The notes beneath the pieces are model-generated. The model saw only the letters and a program-made list of their open reading frames with translations. It was not told the origin of the DNA and did not search any database. Below, one piece after another: positions 11,590-24,080 of a stretch of DNA of 64,000 nt (position 1 is the stretch's first letter; each line of letters starts with the position of its first letter). The DNA is taken from NCBI GenBank assembly GCA_009617715.1, contig VTFK01000119.1:744001-808000 (forward strand), in the 5' to 3' direction. This DNA is from Plectrocnemia conspersa (Eukaryota; Arthropoda; Insecta; Trichoptera; Polycentropodidae). The translations under genes were made by a program, and so were the position numbers.

Positions 11590-12215
11590 TTCTCTTTGCG
11601 AAAACGACAAAATGGCGTGACGCTACCGGCCGACGTGGAAAAAAAGTGGTTCTAACATTATTTTTATTATTATAATTTCTTTCCCTTTCGGGGCCCCGAT
11701 TCCCGAATTCTATTATGTCCGCGGTAATGGTTTTATAAGTATGCCCCATCAATACCCGGATATTTTGTCGATTGTCATAGGAATAATCAATTTCGCATCA
11801 AAGGAATAATCAAAACGCCGTTAAAAAGGCCATATCTGCGGCATTAATCTGCCTCTGTCGAAGAAAAATTCATACAATATATTATGTATATATATATATA
11901 TATACACACAATTTTTATACGATATAATAAACTATTATCGTCGAGGGTGGTAATCTACCACCACAGTTCCGATTTGCGTGGGGATTAAACTCGATTATTC
12001 GAATGTCGACAAACACGACCCGGTTTTCTCTTTAGTCAACCATTGTATTGTATCGTTTCTTGCGCGACAATCGCCACTTTAATTTGTTATTAATTACATA
12101 ACGTCGTCAAAGGGGAGCCTTTAAGTTATTTAAGCAGATGGATGAATGACAATAATGAAAATCGATATTTAATTAACACGCTTCGATCCAGTGAATTTTA
12201 CTTATTATATGAACG
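11590..12215. other. GC-rich island with hairpin and homeodomain-type sites
   Basis: CpG-rich segments (11595-11760 and 11935-12130) include CTACCGGCCGACGTGG and TTTCGGGGCCCCGATTC. A small perfect stem GGTGGTA/TACCACC with a 3-nt loop lies at 11946-11962. TTAATTACATAA and GATTAAACTCGATTATT are typical homeodomain-type words. A (TA)n tract at 11884-11902 interrupts the island. No coding frame is convincing. Regulatory function is inferred from motif style alone. Confidence 0.35.
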
Positions 12216-12641
12216 TTTCAGGCATTCGCTTATACTTGACTTTGTATTTGTATTGTATTTTTAAAAAAAAGTTGTTGTTGTTTTTTCGCTTTAAGAGACA
12301 GAAAAAACCACTGTGACGTATCAACGGGTAATGTTTTATATTTTTAACTTTGTATATTGCAAATTTTGCAAGAAACAAACAAGTCTACTAATTAGATCTG
12401 ACCAAATATTTAAAATATATGTATGCCATAGAAAGCACCGGCGTTCCAGTACATTTTTTTGACAAATTTGCCGAGCTTATCTGTATTTATTGTACTATAG
12501 TTTGCGTACTGTTTTGTCTGTGTAAAATAATTTTGATTTTTTTGTATATAATTTTAAAGAAGCAGGCATGATTCTTACGATATATAAATGATAAATACAC
12601 TTATGATTGCTTGAAAAAAATTTTTATTGCGCCTAGAATTG

Positions 12642-12992
12642 ATGTGTGACGCTCTTCAAGATGTATCAAAATTAAGAACAGACCTACAGGACCGCAACAT
12701 GAATCTGTACATGGCAAATGAGAAAATAAAAATAATAGTATAAGTTTTTGAAGAAATAAAACAGAAATTTAGGCTGTATTATAAATGCACTGTTGCTGCT
12801 GTACGTGATCTTCGCTTTTGTGGAGTTCTACTTCATGAAAAATATTTAAGAAATAATTCTCCTAATGGCGCAAGTACATTTTATACTAAATTAAAAGAGT
12901 CAATCGAAAAAAGATTGCTTAATAGCAAAGACCATGCTCTCGCATATTTGAACAAAAACATTGACCTCAAAATAATAATACTTAACTGAAAT
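12642..12992 (+). mobile_element. hAT-type transposase remnant
   Basis: A single frame of about 110 codons, read from the GAC codon at 12648, is open except for one TAA near 12741. It reads DALQDVSKLRTDLQDRNMNL, then AAVRDLRFCGVLLHEK, then NGASTFYTKLKESIEKRL. By eye this matches the middle of hAT-superfamily transposase-derived proteins of the KIAA1586/ZNF862 type, where 'L..LS.L...LQ.R..NL' precedes a conserved 'F.GV.L' block. Only this internal segment is present; the DNA-binding domain and the C-terminal dimerisation end were not found. It is followed by a poly-A run near 13000. It is a dead fragment, though unusually little decayed. Confidence 0.6.
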
Positions 12993-13339
12993 TAGACTGA
13001 AAAAAAAAAAAAAAATGTAGATTCTGTAAACACATTCTCGAAAAGATATCCATGAAAAATGTTGCATTTGATACAGACTCTAAATACTATTCCCGTTTCT
13101 TCAAGTGAACGTGAACGCTGGTTGAAGACTTAAACAATTTTAGCCCTTTTGTTCTTTAAACTTGTCGGATCTAAGTAAATAAATCTAAAATATGTTATTA
13201 TTACAATATTACAATAATTTCAAGTAAATCAAAATATATTTACTAAATATATAAAATTATTTAACAAACAAATTTCACTTAGTTAATCAAAAAATATGAT
13301 TTTGACCATTGTTTGAGTAGAAAAAAGCTGTTGACAGAA

Positions 13340-14000
13340 GATCACACCCGCTTAGTTTCTTTACCCGTATTATTACTTCTGCGCAATATGACACCCCAGA
13401 CCGTTAATAAAAATCGTGAGAAAAATTACCAACGATATATAGTATTGTAAATGAGACATTTATTTCAAAATAAAAAAATGGTAAAATAACATCAGCGGGA
13501 TCTGGTAATTGGGGGGATGCGAACGATCGAGATGTTCCCGGGCGATAAGTTTAATTGGTTCGACAAAATGATTCATAACTCTCACATAAAAATACTAATG
13601 GCGTACACAAAATATTAAATGTGACATAATAACTTATATATCTGTAATAAGAAAAAAATAAAACGTAATTTTATGCCGTATTATATAGAAGGGTACATCA
13701 GAAACATTTTAGGTGAGAAGTTTCAAGGCCGTTGAGCGAAACTGTGCCATTTAGCGTCACTGGACTCATAAACCAGGGAGAGAGAGGGCGTTATATTGAA
13801 AAGAATCAATAGTCGTATTGAATTGTGTCGGAATGCTGCGACGGCATGTAAAAAACGGAATAAGTCCAAGCAATCACGACGAGGGATCCGTTACGTACGG
13901 CGATATCATTTTAATCTGCAAGGGTGGGTCACCCCCGGTGCCACCCTTGAGTCTTAACAATGTCCCAGTTGTTCTTCAACCATTCAAAAAAAAAGACTAG
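13340..14000. other. GC-rich island cluster with 9-bp hairpin
   Basis: Three GC-richer blocks lie at 13340-13420, 13490-13600 and 13700-14000. The last holds an exact stem, CAAGGGTGG (13919-13927) with CCACCCTTG (13941-13949), and a 13-nt loop. A 60-codon frame at 13818-14000 crosses it but has no domain, and the hairpin explains its composition. Candidate regulatory DNA. Confidence 0.35.
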
Positions 14001-14260
14001 CAGTCAAAAAATATATATTTTACATGCTGTATATGGTAGAGAAATGTAATCTATCGAAATTAATCGAAAAACGTAAGTTGAGTCAGGTAACGCATAATGA
14101 CGCAACCAAAATACTTTTTTTTAAAAACTTATATCAATCGCAACCGCGTGTTATATATAATATATTAGGTAATCCTAAAATGAATGTCTTTTTAAAATTG
14201 AAGTGTATCAGTCGTGCTTTGGCTGTTGAAACCTGAGTACGAAATTTGTTATATCCGTTG

Positions 14261-14261
<1 letters not shown>

Positions 14262-14298
<37 letters not shown>
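14262..14298. repeat. (TA)n microsatellite
   Basis: About 18 uninterrupted TA dinucleotides, about 150 bp upstream of the mariner fragment. Confidence 0.95.
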
Positions 14299-14301
<3 letters not shown>

Positions 14302-14439
14302 TTGGGCTGCAAAATTTACGATGCCAAATTTTTACAAAACTGTATGGTAAATGAATTTCTTTGACAAAATCGTAAACTACGGCTACTAAAACATTTGTAG
14401 AGTAGTAGGTGGTGGTAAATTAGATGATTTAAAAAAAAA

Positions 14440-14960
14440 TTAGACGATGACATCATAAAATACAAAATGGAAGCAAATCGTAAGTATTATCGGCTAGCTG
14501 AAAAACTAAAAACAACCCGATTCAACAGTGCATAAACATATTAAGAAATTTGGGAAGGTTTGAGACAAGGTTTTTGTGTTTCACACGAATTGAGCGAAGA
14601 AAACAATTTGGCGCGTATTTGCGTATCTACAAAGCTTCTGGATTTTAAAGTTGAGTAGCTTTTTCTTGATTATTTGCTAACCGAGGATATGAAGTGGGTA
14701 TTGTACGACAACAATCATCGTAGAAGACAGTGGTTATTAAAAAGTAAAGTAGCAAAACCTACCTCTAAGCATGGGCTCACTGTTAAAGTTATTTTATGTG
14801 TATGGTAAAATTGCAAGGGATTGTCCATTACGAAACTCTTAAAACTGGTCAAACAATAATAACAAGTTTATATTGTGATCATCTGGATCATTTGCACAAA
14901 TAAGTGGAAAAACTGCTAATGCGATTAAAATATTTATAGGAGAAGGTTTTTATATTTTTA
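14440..14960 (+). mobile_element. Mariner transposase remnant (first catalytic D region)
   Basis: Read in shifting frames, the + strand gives HELSEENNLARICVSTKLL, then a broken link, then LTEDMKWVLYDNN, then WLLKSKVAKPTSKHGLTVKV. After further frame breaks come KTGQTIITSLYCDHLDHLHK-like residues, read across stops. This is the usual mariner order around 'TGDEKWVLYDN' and 'YC.QLD'. The aspartate of the first catalytic position is still encoded at 14686-14688, but the neighbouring E is changed to M. Several stops and shifts make it a pseudogene. The N-terminal HTH part may be represented weakly before 14550, and the C-terminal third is missing. Confidence 0.85.
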
Positions 14961-15369
14961 AATATTAAAATAATAATACAAGTGTTTTTTTTTTCAATTT
15001 TTAATAATTAAATTAGCATAATGTATTTTTTTTTCTCGACTTTGATTTGTGTAATTAATCAGTGATGGACTTAATAGTTTATTTTTCAATAAAAAAACAA
15101 GACTTTCAATTACGTCTACAATAAAACACATATATATGTATATAAATTTAATCATTACCACACACACACATATAAAAATTGCTAACTTTTAAAAAATTTT
15201 AGCTGCAAATATAATTTAAGCATTTTGCATTTTAAAAATATAGCTTAAACTTTTTTTAATATTTAACATTAAGCTGCCATTTTCATTAAAAAATGGCAAT
15301 GGTCTACATATCAGATTATAAAAACTTATTTTTTTTATCAATTAATATTTTTCTAAATAATGTTAGCGT

Positions 15370-16215
15370 ATTAGGTTGCTGAATGGCGACAGTTTTAACA
15401 ATAAAACAACTTAAATAAAATTAATACAATCAGAAATAACTCCTCGTTGCAGACATTATATAAACCAATATAAAATGCAGCGTATCAATGAGCTGGATAG
15501 TGACTCTCAATTGTGAATATTATGGTGGGATTGAAAACAGCATTCTCTAGTATTTAAAGTACAAGAACTCAGTGAATCGTATCTCAAAGCTCCTTAAAAA
15601 ATACGCTGACAAGAACTGATAATAAATAAATATTCTTGTATACAGATATGTTATAAATTTTTTTTGAACTTTTTCGATTAATATTTGGTTAGTCAGGGAT
15701 ACTAAATTAGAAATCCTGATTCAAGAATGCTGCAAACTAAGGTGTCATAGAGTACACGAATAACTGACGGATCGTCAAAGTGAAATGCGTTCCTCATAAA
15801 CAAAGCATATTGGAAGATTTTTCGTAGATTCAAAGACCTTTAGTAAATGTTTCTCTAGTCAGAATGTTTTAACCCTGATAGAAGAAATAATATAAAAGTG
15901 AATTAAATCAAGATAATTATATTTTACGACGTTTTCCGACACTAAAGGGGAGGCGGTTGACAAAAACCAATCTCCATAGAGAATATAAAACACAATGTAG
16001 AGATAAAGAGATATCTAAACAATTTTAAATTATCGACATACAAATCAAAATTATTTTTTGTAGTTGCTGAATTTATGTAATAACGAAAAGAGCAGACCCT
16101 TGAGGAACTCCCAAAGGGGTGAAATATTATTTTGGCAATCAGCCGCCATAGGTAATGAACTCTCTATGATCACTCAAATAATTTAAAAATAATTAAGTTA
16201 AGACAATTTTTTACG
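15370..16215 (-). mobile_element. Jockey-like non-LTR retrotransposon remnant, copy 1
   Basis: The minus strand encodes GVPQGS at about 16094-16111. Downstream, at about 16014-16037, it reads YVDNLKLFR, a degraded form of the reverse transcriptase 'Y-A-D-D' catalytic block with the second D now N. Between and after them are frame breaks. The 3' part (15560-15900) aligns with 63700-64000, and the RT part with 49800-50000. A Jockey/CR1-type clade is the best guess from the 'GVPQGS...LFADDLKLF' pattern. The copy lacks the endonuclease and the 5' end and is inactive. Confidence 0.8.
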
Positions 16216-16438
16216 AATAAGCAATTACAATTTTTTTAAAGGATAGAGCTTATCATAGCGAAAAAGGACGAAAACCACATATATTATTTATTTAAAAATA
16301 AGATACACTATGAAAAAACGCGTTTATAAAAATATGTATCATGTTTCCGTAAACAATAAATTAGTAAATGCTATAAAATTAAATGTTGCTGCTATAAAAA
16401 AAAATTTTGATATTTATAATTAAAAAATATACCCCACA
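16216..16438. other. A+T-rich spacer
   Basis: Nothing recognised. Confidence 0.55.
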
Positions 16439-16439
16439 G

Positions 16440-17320
16440 TTTGACGTCAAGATTTAGGAAACAATTCTCATTGAGCTGGAGACACGAGACGGATGAACGC
16501 CACCAAATGAAATTCTTTGCGGTCGCAAAAAATGCCCAGATTAGATTTTTTCGTACTCGTCGCAAAATTATTGGGGGCGAGATTCGTTCTCTTTTAGACA
16601 ACGATGAAGTATAAAATATATTAATAATATAATAATAATAAAAAAAAACTGTAATTGATTCACTGTTGCTCGTCAATTTCGACGATCAATGGGTCTAAAG
16701 CCTCGGCCTCTGAGAGTACACCTTTATTATTTATCCTCCAGTACACGGAAGACACAACACAGCATCGGCAAAGTAAAGCAAAGTAAAAAAAAAAAGAAGA
16801 GCGGTAGAAGGACGTACGAAAAAGTCTTCACAATAGTTAATCCAAAACTCTATTAGAGCATCCCATTGAAACGACGCCCGAACTAAATCCGACGCCGGCG
16901 TCCTGATTTATTTTTCTTCCCATTTTTTTGCCCCGACGACAAGAAGGGGAAGCCGGTCGGAATTGGACAGCCTTACTAATGAAACCGGTAAACCGCTAGA
17001 TTCATTTCGCAGCCCCTTGCTCCGACGACACCCTCCCCACGAACCTCCCGCCCACGAGCCCAGCGCTAAGGGGGTGAGTTTTTTTATTCATATACCGCAG
17101 CTTTTAACCATTGTGGCGGTTGCACCACTACTTCACAAGTGGGCTTTGCACACATGACTTGATATGTTGCACAATTTCATTAACTGTGTATAAACAATGT
17201 TCGGTGTTTGGAGATTATGGCTGTCCCGGCGCCGTATATATTGTCATAATACGAGAACCGCTTTACCAAATAAACGAAACTTTAACGGTTCAACAAAATC
17301 GATACACATTGCCTATGTAA
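16440..17320. other. Large GC-rich island group, candidate regulatory DNA
   Basis: GC-richer blocks lie at 16440-16580, 16680-16760, 16850-17085 and 17105-17290. They include GACGCCGGCGTCC and GAAACCGGTAAACCGCTAG (both near 16890-17000), and GGCTGTCCCGGCGCCGTATA. Frames of 60-94 codons occur on both strands without domain or splice support. The mix of CpG-rich and TAAT/ATTA-containing words suits a developmental enhancer or promoter, but this is inference. Confidence 0.35.
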
Positions 17321-18695
17321 CAAGATTATTTTATGAATGTATACAGCTAATGAATCGACGATAAATTTTATTAGGCAAAGAACACCTAAAAATGCAAACC
17401 ACAAAGTTATTCAAGTATTACTGCATTCGACATTTATGTTTTTAACTAATCTACTACATAATTAAAACATATAATATTTAATATATTAATAAACAATACA
17501 ATAGGCTCGAACGGTTTTTTGGATGTTTTATAATTCTATACGTCACATTTATGTTTTTTCATTAATATTATATATACTACAATGAAAAGCAAATGCGTTA
17601 AATTAAACATATTTATTCAACATAAACTACGTAATATCTTTAAAAGCCTACGAGAAAAAAAATCTAGCAAACAAAAAAATTGCCCGAAACAATGTATATA
17701 GAGATTTAATTTTACCAAAACGGAAGAGAGTATTTTATAAAATCAAGATAAAAAAAATCTCCTGTCTAAGAAGAAATCATGACCCACAAATAAATTAATT
17801 AAGTACAAATTTACGAAAAAATCTCTTTGGTAATGTTAGCTTTTTCTAAGATTTGCCTTTAAAATTTATGAGCATTTCTAATTTACAACTAAAAAACAGT
17901 ATAAAGTATAGCAAAAATAAACTATAATGTACAAACTCTGAAGTGTCTTTGAAAAATCTTAATATATTACAGGCTCTTCATATCTTTATTTAAGTCATAT
18001 TTGAATATTATTACTGCTTTCTGAATATATCGTTTGTTTCAATTTTTGTACAGATTTATGTGAAACTGACGAAAAATATTTAAGATCAACCAAAATATTA
18101 TTTATTTATTCCAATATTTCAATTAAATACAATTTACCTACTAACTATATTTTTTATAATCTGAAATTAAAAATATATCGCTGGCTTTAGAATTTTAAAT
18201 TGAACGGGTATTATATTCAACGATATAAGTACATTGTTATTTTTTTGTAGTATTTACATATGAAACATCCTGTACCATTTTAAACATCTTCTTTCGCACA
18301 AAAATAATTTAAATATATATTGAGTTATAAGAAAGCACGAACAAAAAATTAATATACAACGAGAGTCGTTTAAATGCAAAGATTATCATAACAAGTAAAT
18401 ATACATTTATAAATAAAGCAATGGCAAAAAATCACTTAAAAGTTTGGAGTTTTCAAGAAAGTTTTTTTTAATTATATTTTCTTAAATATATTTGTATAAA
18501 TAAATATAAATATAGCCCATACAAACATGTCTAGAAATAATCAAAGTATGTTAAATTATTATTATGTATGTATGTAATATGTATCAAAAATCCTCTTAGC
18601 TTTCCAAACTTGAATTTGAAAGCCCCTGCATTTATGGATACTCGTATATGTACATATATACATATATTATGGTTGAACCCTTCGTGTATGCATTT
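17321..18695. other. A+T-rich spacer
   Basis: About 1.4 kb of A+T-rich DNA. No repeat family or gene recognised. Confidence 0.6.
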
Positions 18696-18699
18696 ATGT

Positions 18700-19030
18700 C
18701 CGTTCGCCAAGTTAAATTGCAGCAATAACCGCGGGGCAACAAGTTATGTGTTTTTCTGTGGAAAATATCCATACTCGCCGCGTATGAGTGTACGTGTTAT
18801 GAGATTTTCTACGGTCACAACGAGGGACGGAGAGGTCGTCGGGCTTGGGGTCCGTATGGGTGGTGGTGGACTTAGGGGGGTGGAGGTGCACACCTGTCCG
18901 CTGATTGGCTGCACAAAAGGTCACGTGCGCCCGTTCTACTACCGATCAATGGGTAGTCCGCGAGCCTACAACCTAATCCTGTGCGATTTTTCTCGGCCTA
19001 GGAAAAGTGGTCGAAATTTTAGAGTGGGAC
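18700..19030. other. GC-rich island carrying the longest open frame (159 codons)
   Basis: An open frame runs + 18568-19047 and an opposing one - 18712-18924. The downstream half is GC-rich, with GGGTGGTGGTGGACTTAGG and the E-box-like CACCTG. It also contains GCTGATTGGCTGC (an inverted CCAAT box) and GGTCACGTG. The first third of the frame is A+T-rich and unlike the rest, and the predicted protein has no domain, signal peptide or repeat. The CCAAT and E-box words favour a promoter or enhancer over a coding exon. Coding cannot be excluded. Confidence 0.35.
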
Positions 19031-20505
19031 TTAGTTCTGCTTCCTAAAAATACATATAGATATATTTTTTGTAAAAAAATAAATCTACGAAATACGTATA
19101 GCTAACTGCATTTTGGGTAGAAATAACTAAATGATGCCACTTTTCTTTATGAAAATCTCATATTTCCAAAGTAGCAAGTAATCGTAAAAAAGCTTCTATA
19201 GAAAATTTGAAAACCCCTTTGTTACTGTGAGCAACACTGCAAAATGTATAATTCCACTATTCTGCGAGCCTGTGAGAAAATAAAGTGTACGTGAATGAAC
19301 TGATTTTTTTCAGTGAATAAACAAGATATAAATAAACAATATCTTAACTATGGTAAAGTAAACAACATTCATGTTAAGTTTATAAATTATAAATGTATAT
19401 ATGTATGTACATGCATAAGTTCATAAATACTTTATAAGCAATATTATTTAGACGAATTACTTGCTAAACTGCTATGAAACACAATAAGGTAGTTATTTAT
19501 CTCCTTATGTATTAGATGTGTGTTGCTATAAACAGTAATTTAAATACTAATATTTCTAGTGTCTTTAGATTTGTTTTTATATTTATTATATCCATTTTAA
19601 TTTTTGAGGGAGTTATTAAAAAATTATTATATACAATAGATTTTTTGTCACCTTATATAGTCTTAGCTGGGGGCCTTATAAAAATGAATTACTCTTCATA
19701 TGTGCTCAGAGCAATATAAAAATGTTAGTTAAAACTTTTCTGTATCGTACGATACACTAAAACTAAAAAAAAAGTAAATTGCTCAATAAGAAAAATAAAA
19801 ACATTCGTGGTAGATATTTATTTATTAATAAATTTTAAATGTCATTAAAAACTTGAAAAATAAAAAAAAACCTGGAATTTCTAGATATCCCATTGATTAA
19901 ACAGCTTCCCGAAATTTTCATTCCGTACTTAACAAACATCTTTTACGCCTTACTGTATTTTGAGTTTTTCCCGATTATTTTGAAAACGACTATAATTCAT
20001 CCGAAAAAGATCCTAATTAATTTAGTAAAATGTTTTAAAAAATAATCCTTATGCATTAATAAGAACCTTTGCGGATTCAAATTTTTAACGAACAGTTTTA
20101 ATGGATTCCGCAAAATAATTTTTTTTTTTTCTTAAATTGTAACCACCAACGTTTTATTTTAAATTCTTATTTTTCATTAAATTGTGGTTACAAGTTGTTA
20201 ACAAGTGGTAAACAAGTTGTTAACATAAAAATGGTTAACATAATATATATAATTAGTATAATATGTTTGTCAAATTATTCATATTATTAAAATAAACGTA
20301 TTAAAAATATTTTTCTATATGCCCCTATCTATCTTCTGATAGGTAAGTATCTTATCTACTTATTTTATCTATAGTCTGATTTTTTTATTTTCATCTCAAA
20401 TATATGTGAATACGAGAGGTGTTTTTTTCTATAAAACACTCAAGTGAGGGAAATGATTTGCAAATTATATGCAATAATTCACAAGCTTAACAAAACAATA
20501 AAAAT
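19031..20505. other. A+T-rich spacer
   Basis: Contains short direct repeats such as GGTTACAAGTTGTTAACAAG (about 20183-20225) and a lone donor-like GATAGGTAAGTATC near 20340. A hydrophobic 67-codon frame (19516-19719) is composed of A/T-rich codons and is not supported. Confidence 0.5.
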
Positions 20506-20509
20506 CTCC

Positions 20510-21060
20510 TTCAAACGGGCAATAAGCGCATAATGACTCAAGGCCATAAAAGTAATAATAAAAAAAGCATCGCCGGTTCGATTCAATCGGCAAGGGTGAA
20601 TATCTTAAGCGAGAAACTTTTTCTTCTTCTTCTTCTTATGAATTATACGAAATCGCGATCGGCTCCCTAATTTCGGGTAATCCGCCCCCGCAGACGAGAA
20701 CCGAGGAAATTTATTTGAGCTTTTTCTTTCGCCGCCGCCGCTCGCAAATAAGACGCCATTTTCCGAATCATTAGCGCCGATAGCGTCCCCGCCGCGGTGT
20801 AAATTTTTATATACACGCCGCCCCTCGCTGATCTCTCTCTTTGCTAAATTGTAGAGTCGTTAAGCAGTTTATCTCTCTATCCCGTACACGGATATTTGTA
20901 GAGAGCCGCCTTTGTCGCGCGCCCATAGACGCCTCTCAGGCCGTGAAATTATAGAGCTGTCAATCGACTGCGGGCGGCTGTCAGCCGACAAACTCAAAAT
21001 GAAATTCACTCTGCCCCCGCTAGAGTCGGGGGTGACTCCTCTTTTTACCCCTTTCGATTA
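20510..21060. other. GC-rich island with YY1/Pho-like and pyrimidine tracts
   Basis: One of the strongest islands. It holds ATCGCCGGTTCGATTCAATC, a TTCTTCTTCTTCTT tract, GCCGCCGCCGCTCGC and CGTCCCCGCCGCGG. CTCTCTCTTTG/ATCTCTCTATC are GAGA-factor-like on the other strand. At 20739-20759 it carries a 21-bp word that recurs at 35326-35346 with one mismatch, ending in the YY1/Pho-like ACGCCAT. GGCCATAAAAG at 20542 is an Abd-B/caudal-type word. A 109-codon frame (20912-21241) starts inside but turns A+T-rich and is not supported. Confidence 0.45.
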
Positions 21061-23335
21061 CCTTCCAATACCAATTATAATATCAGTAATGTATTCGTTT
21101 GCGCATGCTGATTTTATGGATAGGCCACTTTATATAATAACCAATGTTGATAGTTATAACTTATGTTTAAATGTCATGAAGAAGATTCTTTTTAGTATTT
21201 TAGCTTCTTTTATATATTATTTCCGATATATGAATAAATAATAATGCCACGGATAGCGCAACTCTAAATAGTAATAATTATAACTATCGCAGGTTGTTAA
21301 ATTATAATGTTTTGTCAATTTCCTTGCACCTTTTCTTATATACAAAAAGTTGGAAGATTGGATATTTATCAACTAATCGAACCATGTCTTATATTCATAA
21401 ACTATGTTAATGGTTTTTAAAACTGTAATAAATAATTTAAAACTTTATTATTACAAATTATGTGCATTTTTTTGGTAGCATGTTACTTTTTATTTTATGT
21501 AATTTCAATGCACTAAAATTTGCTATATTATTAAAATAAAAATATAAGCTTTTATAAAATATATTATTATCTAATTCTTTTTTAACTCAATGTTTAAGCC
21601 TCAAAATAAAATCAAAGTATTTATATTACATTACACTTTATAAGGCGTCACATAAGAGCCGAATATTATAAACCGCTGACGCTATTTGACATATCTACTT
21701 CGCAATCTAATTAAGTTAATTATAAAACAAAAATAAGATTTTAAATTAGTGTTTTTGCAAATATTTTTGTTACAATTGTTTGATTGCTGTTATTTATAAA
21801 CTTGTAAGAATATAGCAGAAAAGGTTAAATTAAAAAAAAAATAATAAAAAAAATATTTTTATATAACAAAAATTCTCGAAAAAATATGTAATCTGTTGAA
21901 AAATGAAAAATAAACACTAATCATTATCATTGCGTTAGTCTAATAAGAAAGGTTTTAAAGCTTCTTTTTAAAATTACACGTCAAAAATTAAGAATTACTT
22001 GGTTTTAAGTTCGATCTGAAAATTTAAAAAAACACCGTTATGTTATGCAAGTTTGCTAAAAATTAATAAAAAAAATAATTTTAAAATTACTATGGTTCAA
22101 AATCATTTTATGGAGTAAAAAATACTGCTATTGCGGCTCTAATAAATGCGCAATAAGAAGATTTTTTCTTATTTAAACAGCTAATTAGGCCAGTAAAACA
22201 CAGATTGCTAGGTGTGGAGTAACGCTTATATTTGAATTATTTTTTTAAGTCATTAAAAATCAAGCGAATAACATAATATATAACATTATTTTTTATATAA
22301 ACATTGAAAAATTATATAGTGCATTTTTAATACCAGCAATTAAATAACATTGCCATAATTACACTAAAAAAAAATGCGAGAGTATATTAATGTTTTTATA
22401 AATTCCTTTCTGATTAATTACTTTATTTATTAAAAAAAATACAAAGTCAGCTTCTTTGCCTTAATATTTTTCGAGCATCTATTAAAAATCCCATTCAATC
22501 AAAATTTTGTAATTAAAATTTAAGAAGTATGCAATTTTTATTTTTCATTTGGGAAAAATTAAGCAAACAACAAAATCTATAATATGTTATGTAAATAGTT
22601 ACATGATTGAAAAGAAAAATAATACAAGGTAAAATTACACGAGAAAGAAATTTCACTTGGGAAAAATTAAACAAAGAAAAAAATCCACGATAAAAATTAC
22701 ATAAGAAGAAAAAATATCAAAGGCGAAACCAAATATGTGCATTTTTCTATAAATATAATATAGTCCATGGGTGTAAGAAAGTAGCTTTGAAATCAAAATA
22801 ATGTTTTTAAAATAATATACAGTCAAATTATGAATAAAGTGTTTTTTTTTTGTTATAAAACAGTTATAAAAAAGCAAGTTTTAATATTTAAAATCATTTT
22901 CTAAAATTTATACATTATTTTTATAATATACACATTTTTGGTGAAAAATGTTAATTTTCATGTCTAAAACATGTAGATTTTATATTGATAATTTATGAAA
23001 TATAAATTTAATAAAATAAACGTCTATCTGCAATAATTAAGTAACTGCTAAATTCCATCATAGTTAAAGTACGATTGTTATTATTCAAAAATCATATTTT
23101 TTTTTATACATTAAAAAATACATCATTTAAATTAATCATTTTTTTTTTAATTTAAAAAAAATCATCGAATTTTGAAAGGTAAAAATGCTATGGATAAAAC
23201 TTTCTGAATGCTGGCAGCTTGAACTATTTTTAATAAAAATTAAATAAAGTTGAATATATTTGCATATGCACTATATAAACAGTGAAAATAAAGAAACACA
23301 ATCACAGAATTGCATAACGAAGTTTACACAAGCAT
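21061..23335. other. A+T-rich desert
   Basis: More than 2 kb of very A+T-rich DNA. Two near-identical words, TCACTTGGGAAAAATTAAAC (22651) and TCATTTGGGAAAAATTAAGC (22545), suggest a local duplication. No gene recognised. Confidence 0.55.
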
Positions 23336-23339
23336 CATA

Positions 23340-24080
23340 GAAGCTAAACGTTGTTAGTTGTGCAGCAAACCGTCTGAACATTCGATGGTTTCCCACGTAA
23401 AACATTAATGTTGTTCGCCAGCTTTGACTCTTTGCCTCAAAGGCCCGGATACTGTGCCCATCAAAGGTATTTTGAATCGTATTTCATGGCAATTTGACGG
23501 CGAAAGCAAAGCAAATTTCACAACATACAACGGGCGCCCACCCCCAGCATCGCACATACATTAACATAACGAAATCATACAGGAGTATAGAAATAAAAAA
23601 AATGTTATTTAAATCAATTCGAGTGTTCGACTTCAATCAAAAGGGTCAACCCTTTGGCCTTAACGACATATTTATATGTCATTACACATACGCGACCCTC
23701 CGCCGCCTATTAACGAGATTGACTTAATACAAATTGAAACACAATCCAATCGAATCGTGTCCCACTCGAAACCCTTCCAGATCCAAATGCGGGCACTTTA
23801 AATAATTTATACGGTTCGACGTTATTACATGCGGACTTTTTCAAAGTCACGTGACATCTGCGAGAGGGAAAAGTCCTATCTCTCCTGTCATAATCCTTCT
23901 CCGGCTCCGCATCCACTCCCCTCCCAGAGGACGACCTAATCCGGCTTATCCTACAAGTAATTTCGAATCTCACACCACATTGGCGGAGAGTTTCGTCTCT
24001 TTGTGTCAATACCTCGAGTCAATTTGGATTCTTCTAATTCCGTCCATATTCTCTTTCCAATCTCGGGATAGATAATTAAA
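23340..24080. other. GC-rich island group, candidate regulatory DNA
   Basis: Blocks at 23350-23560, 23640-23720 and 23740-24060 are GC-richer. CATCAAAGG and CCTCAAAGG resemble TCF/LEF sites. Overlapping open frames on both strands (plus 23851-24075, minus 23710-24009) have no domain. They look like by-products of composition. Confidence 0.35.

Noticed and set aside
19516..19719. Hydrophobic 67-codon open frame
   Set aside because: A+T-rich codons give Phe/Ile/Leu by default; no splice sites, homology or clear start context.
23710..24075. 99-codon minus and 74-codon plus frames
   Set aside because: Mutually overlapping, arginine/serine-rich from CpG content, no splice or domain evidence.
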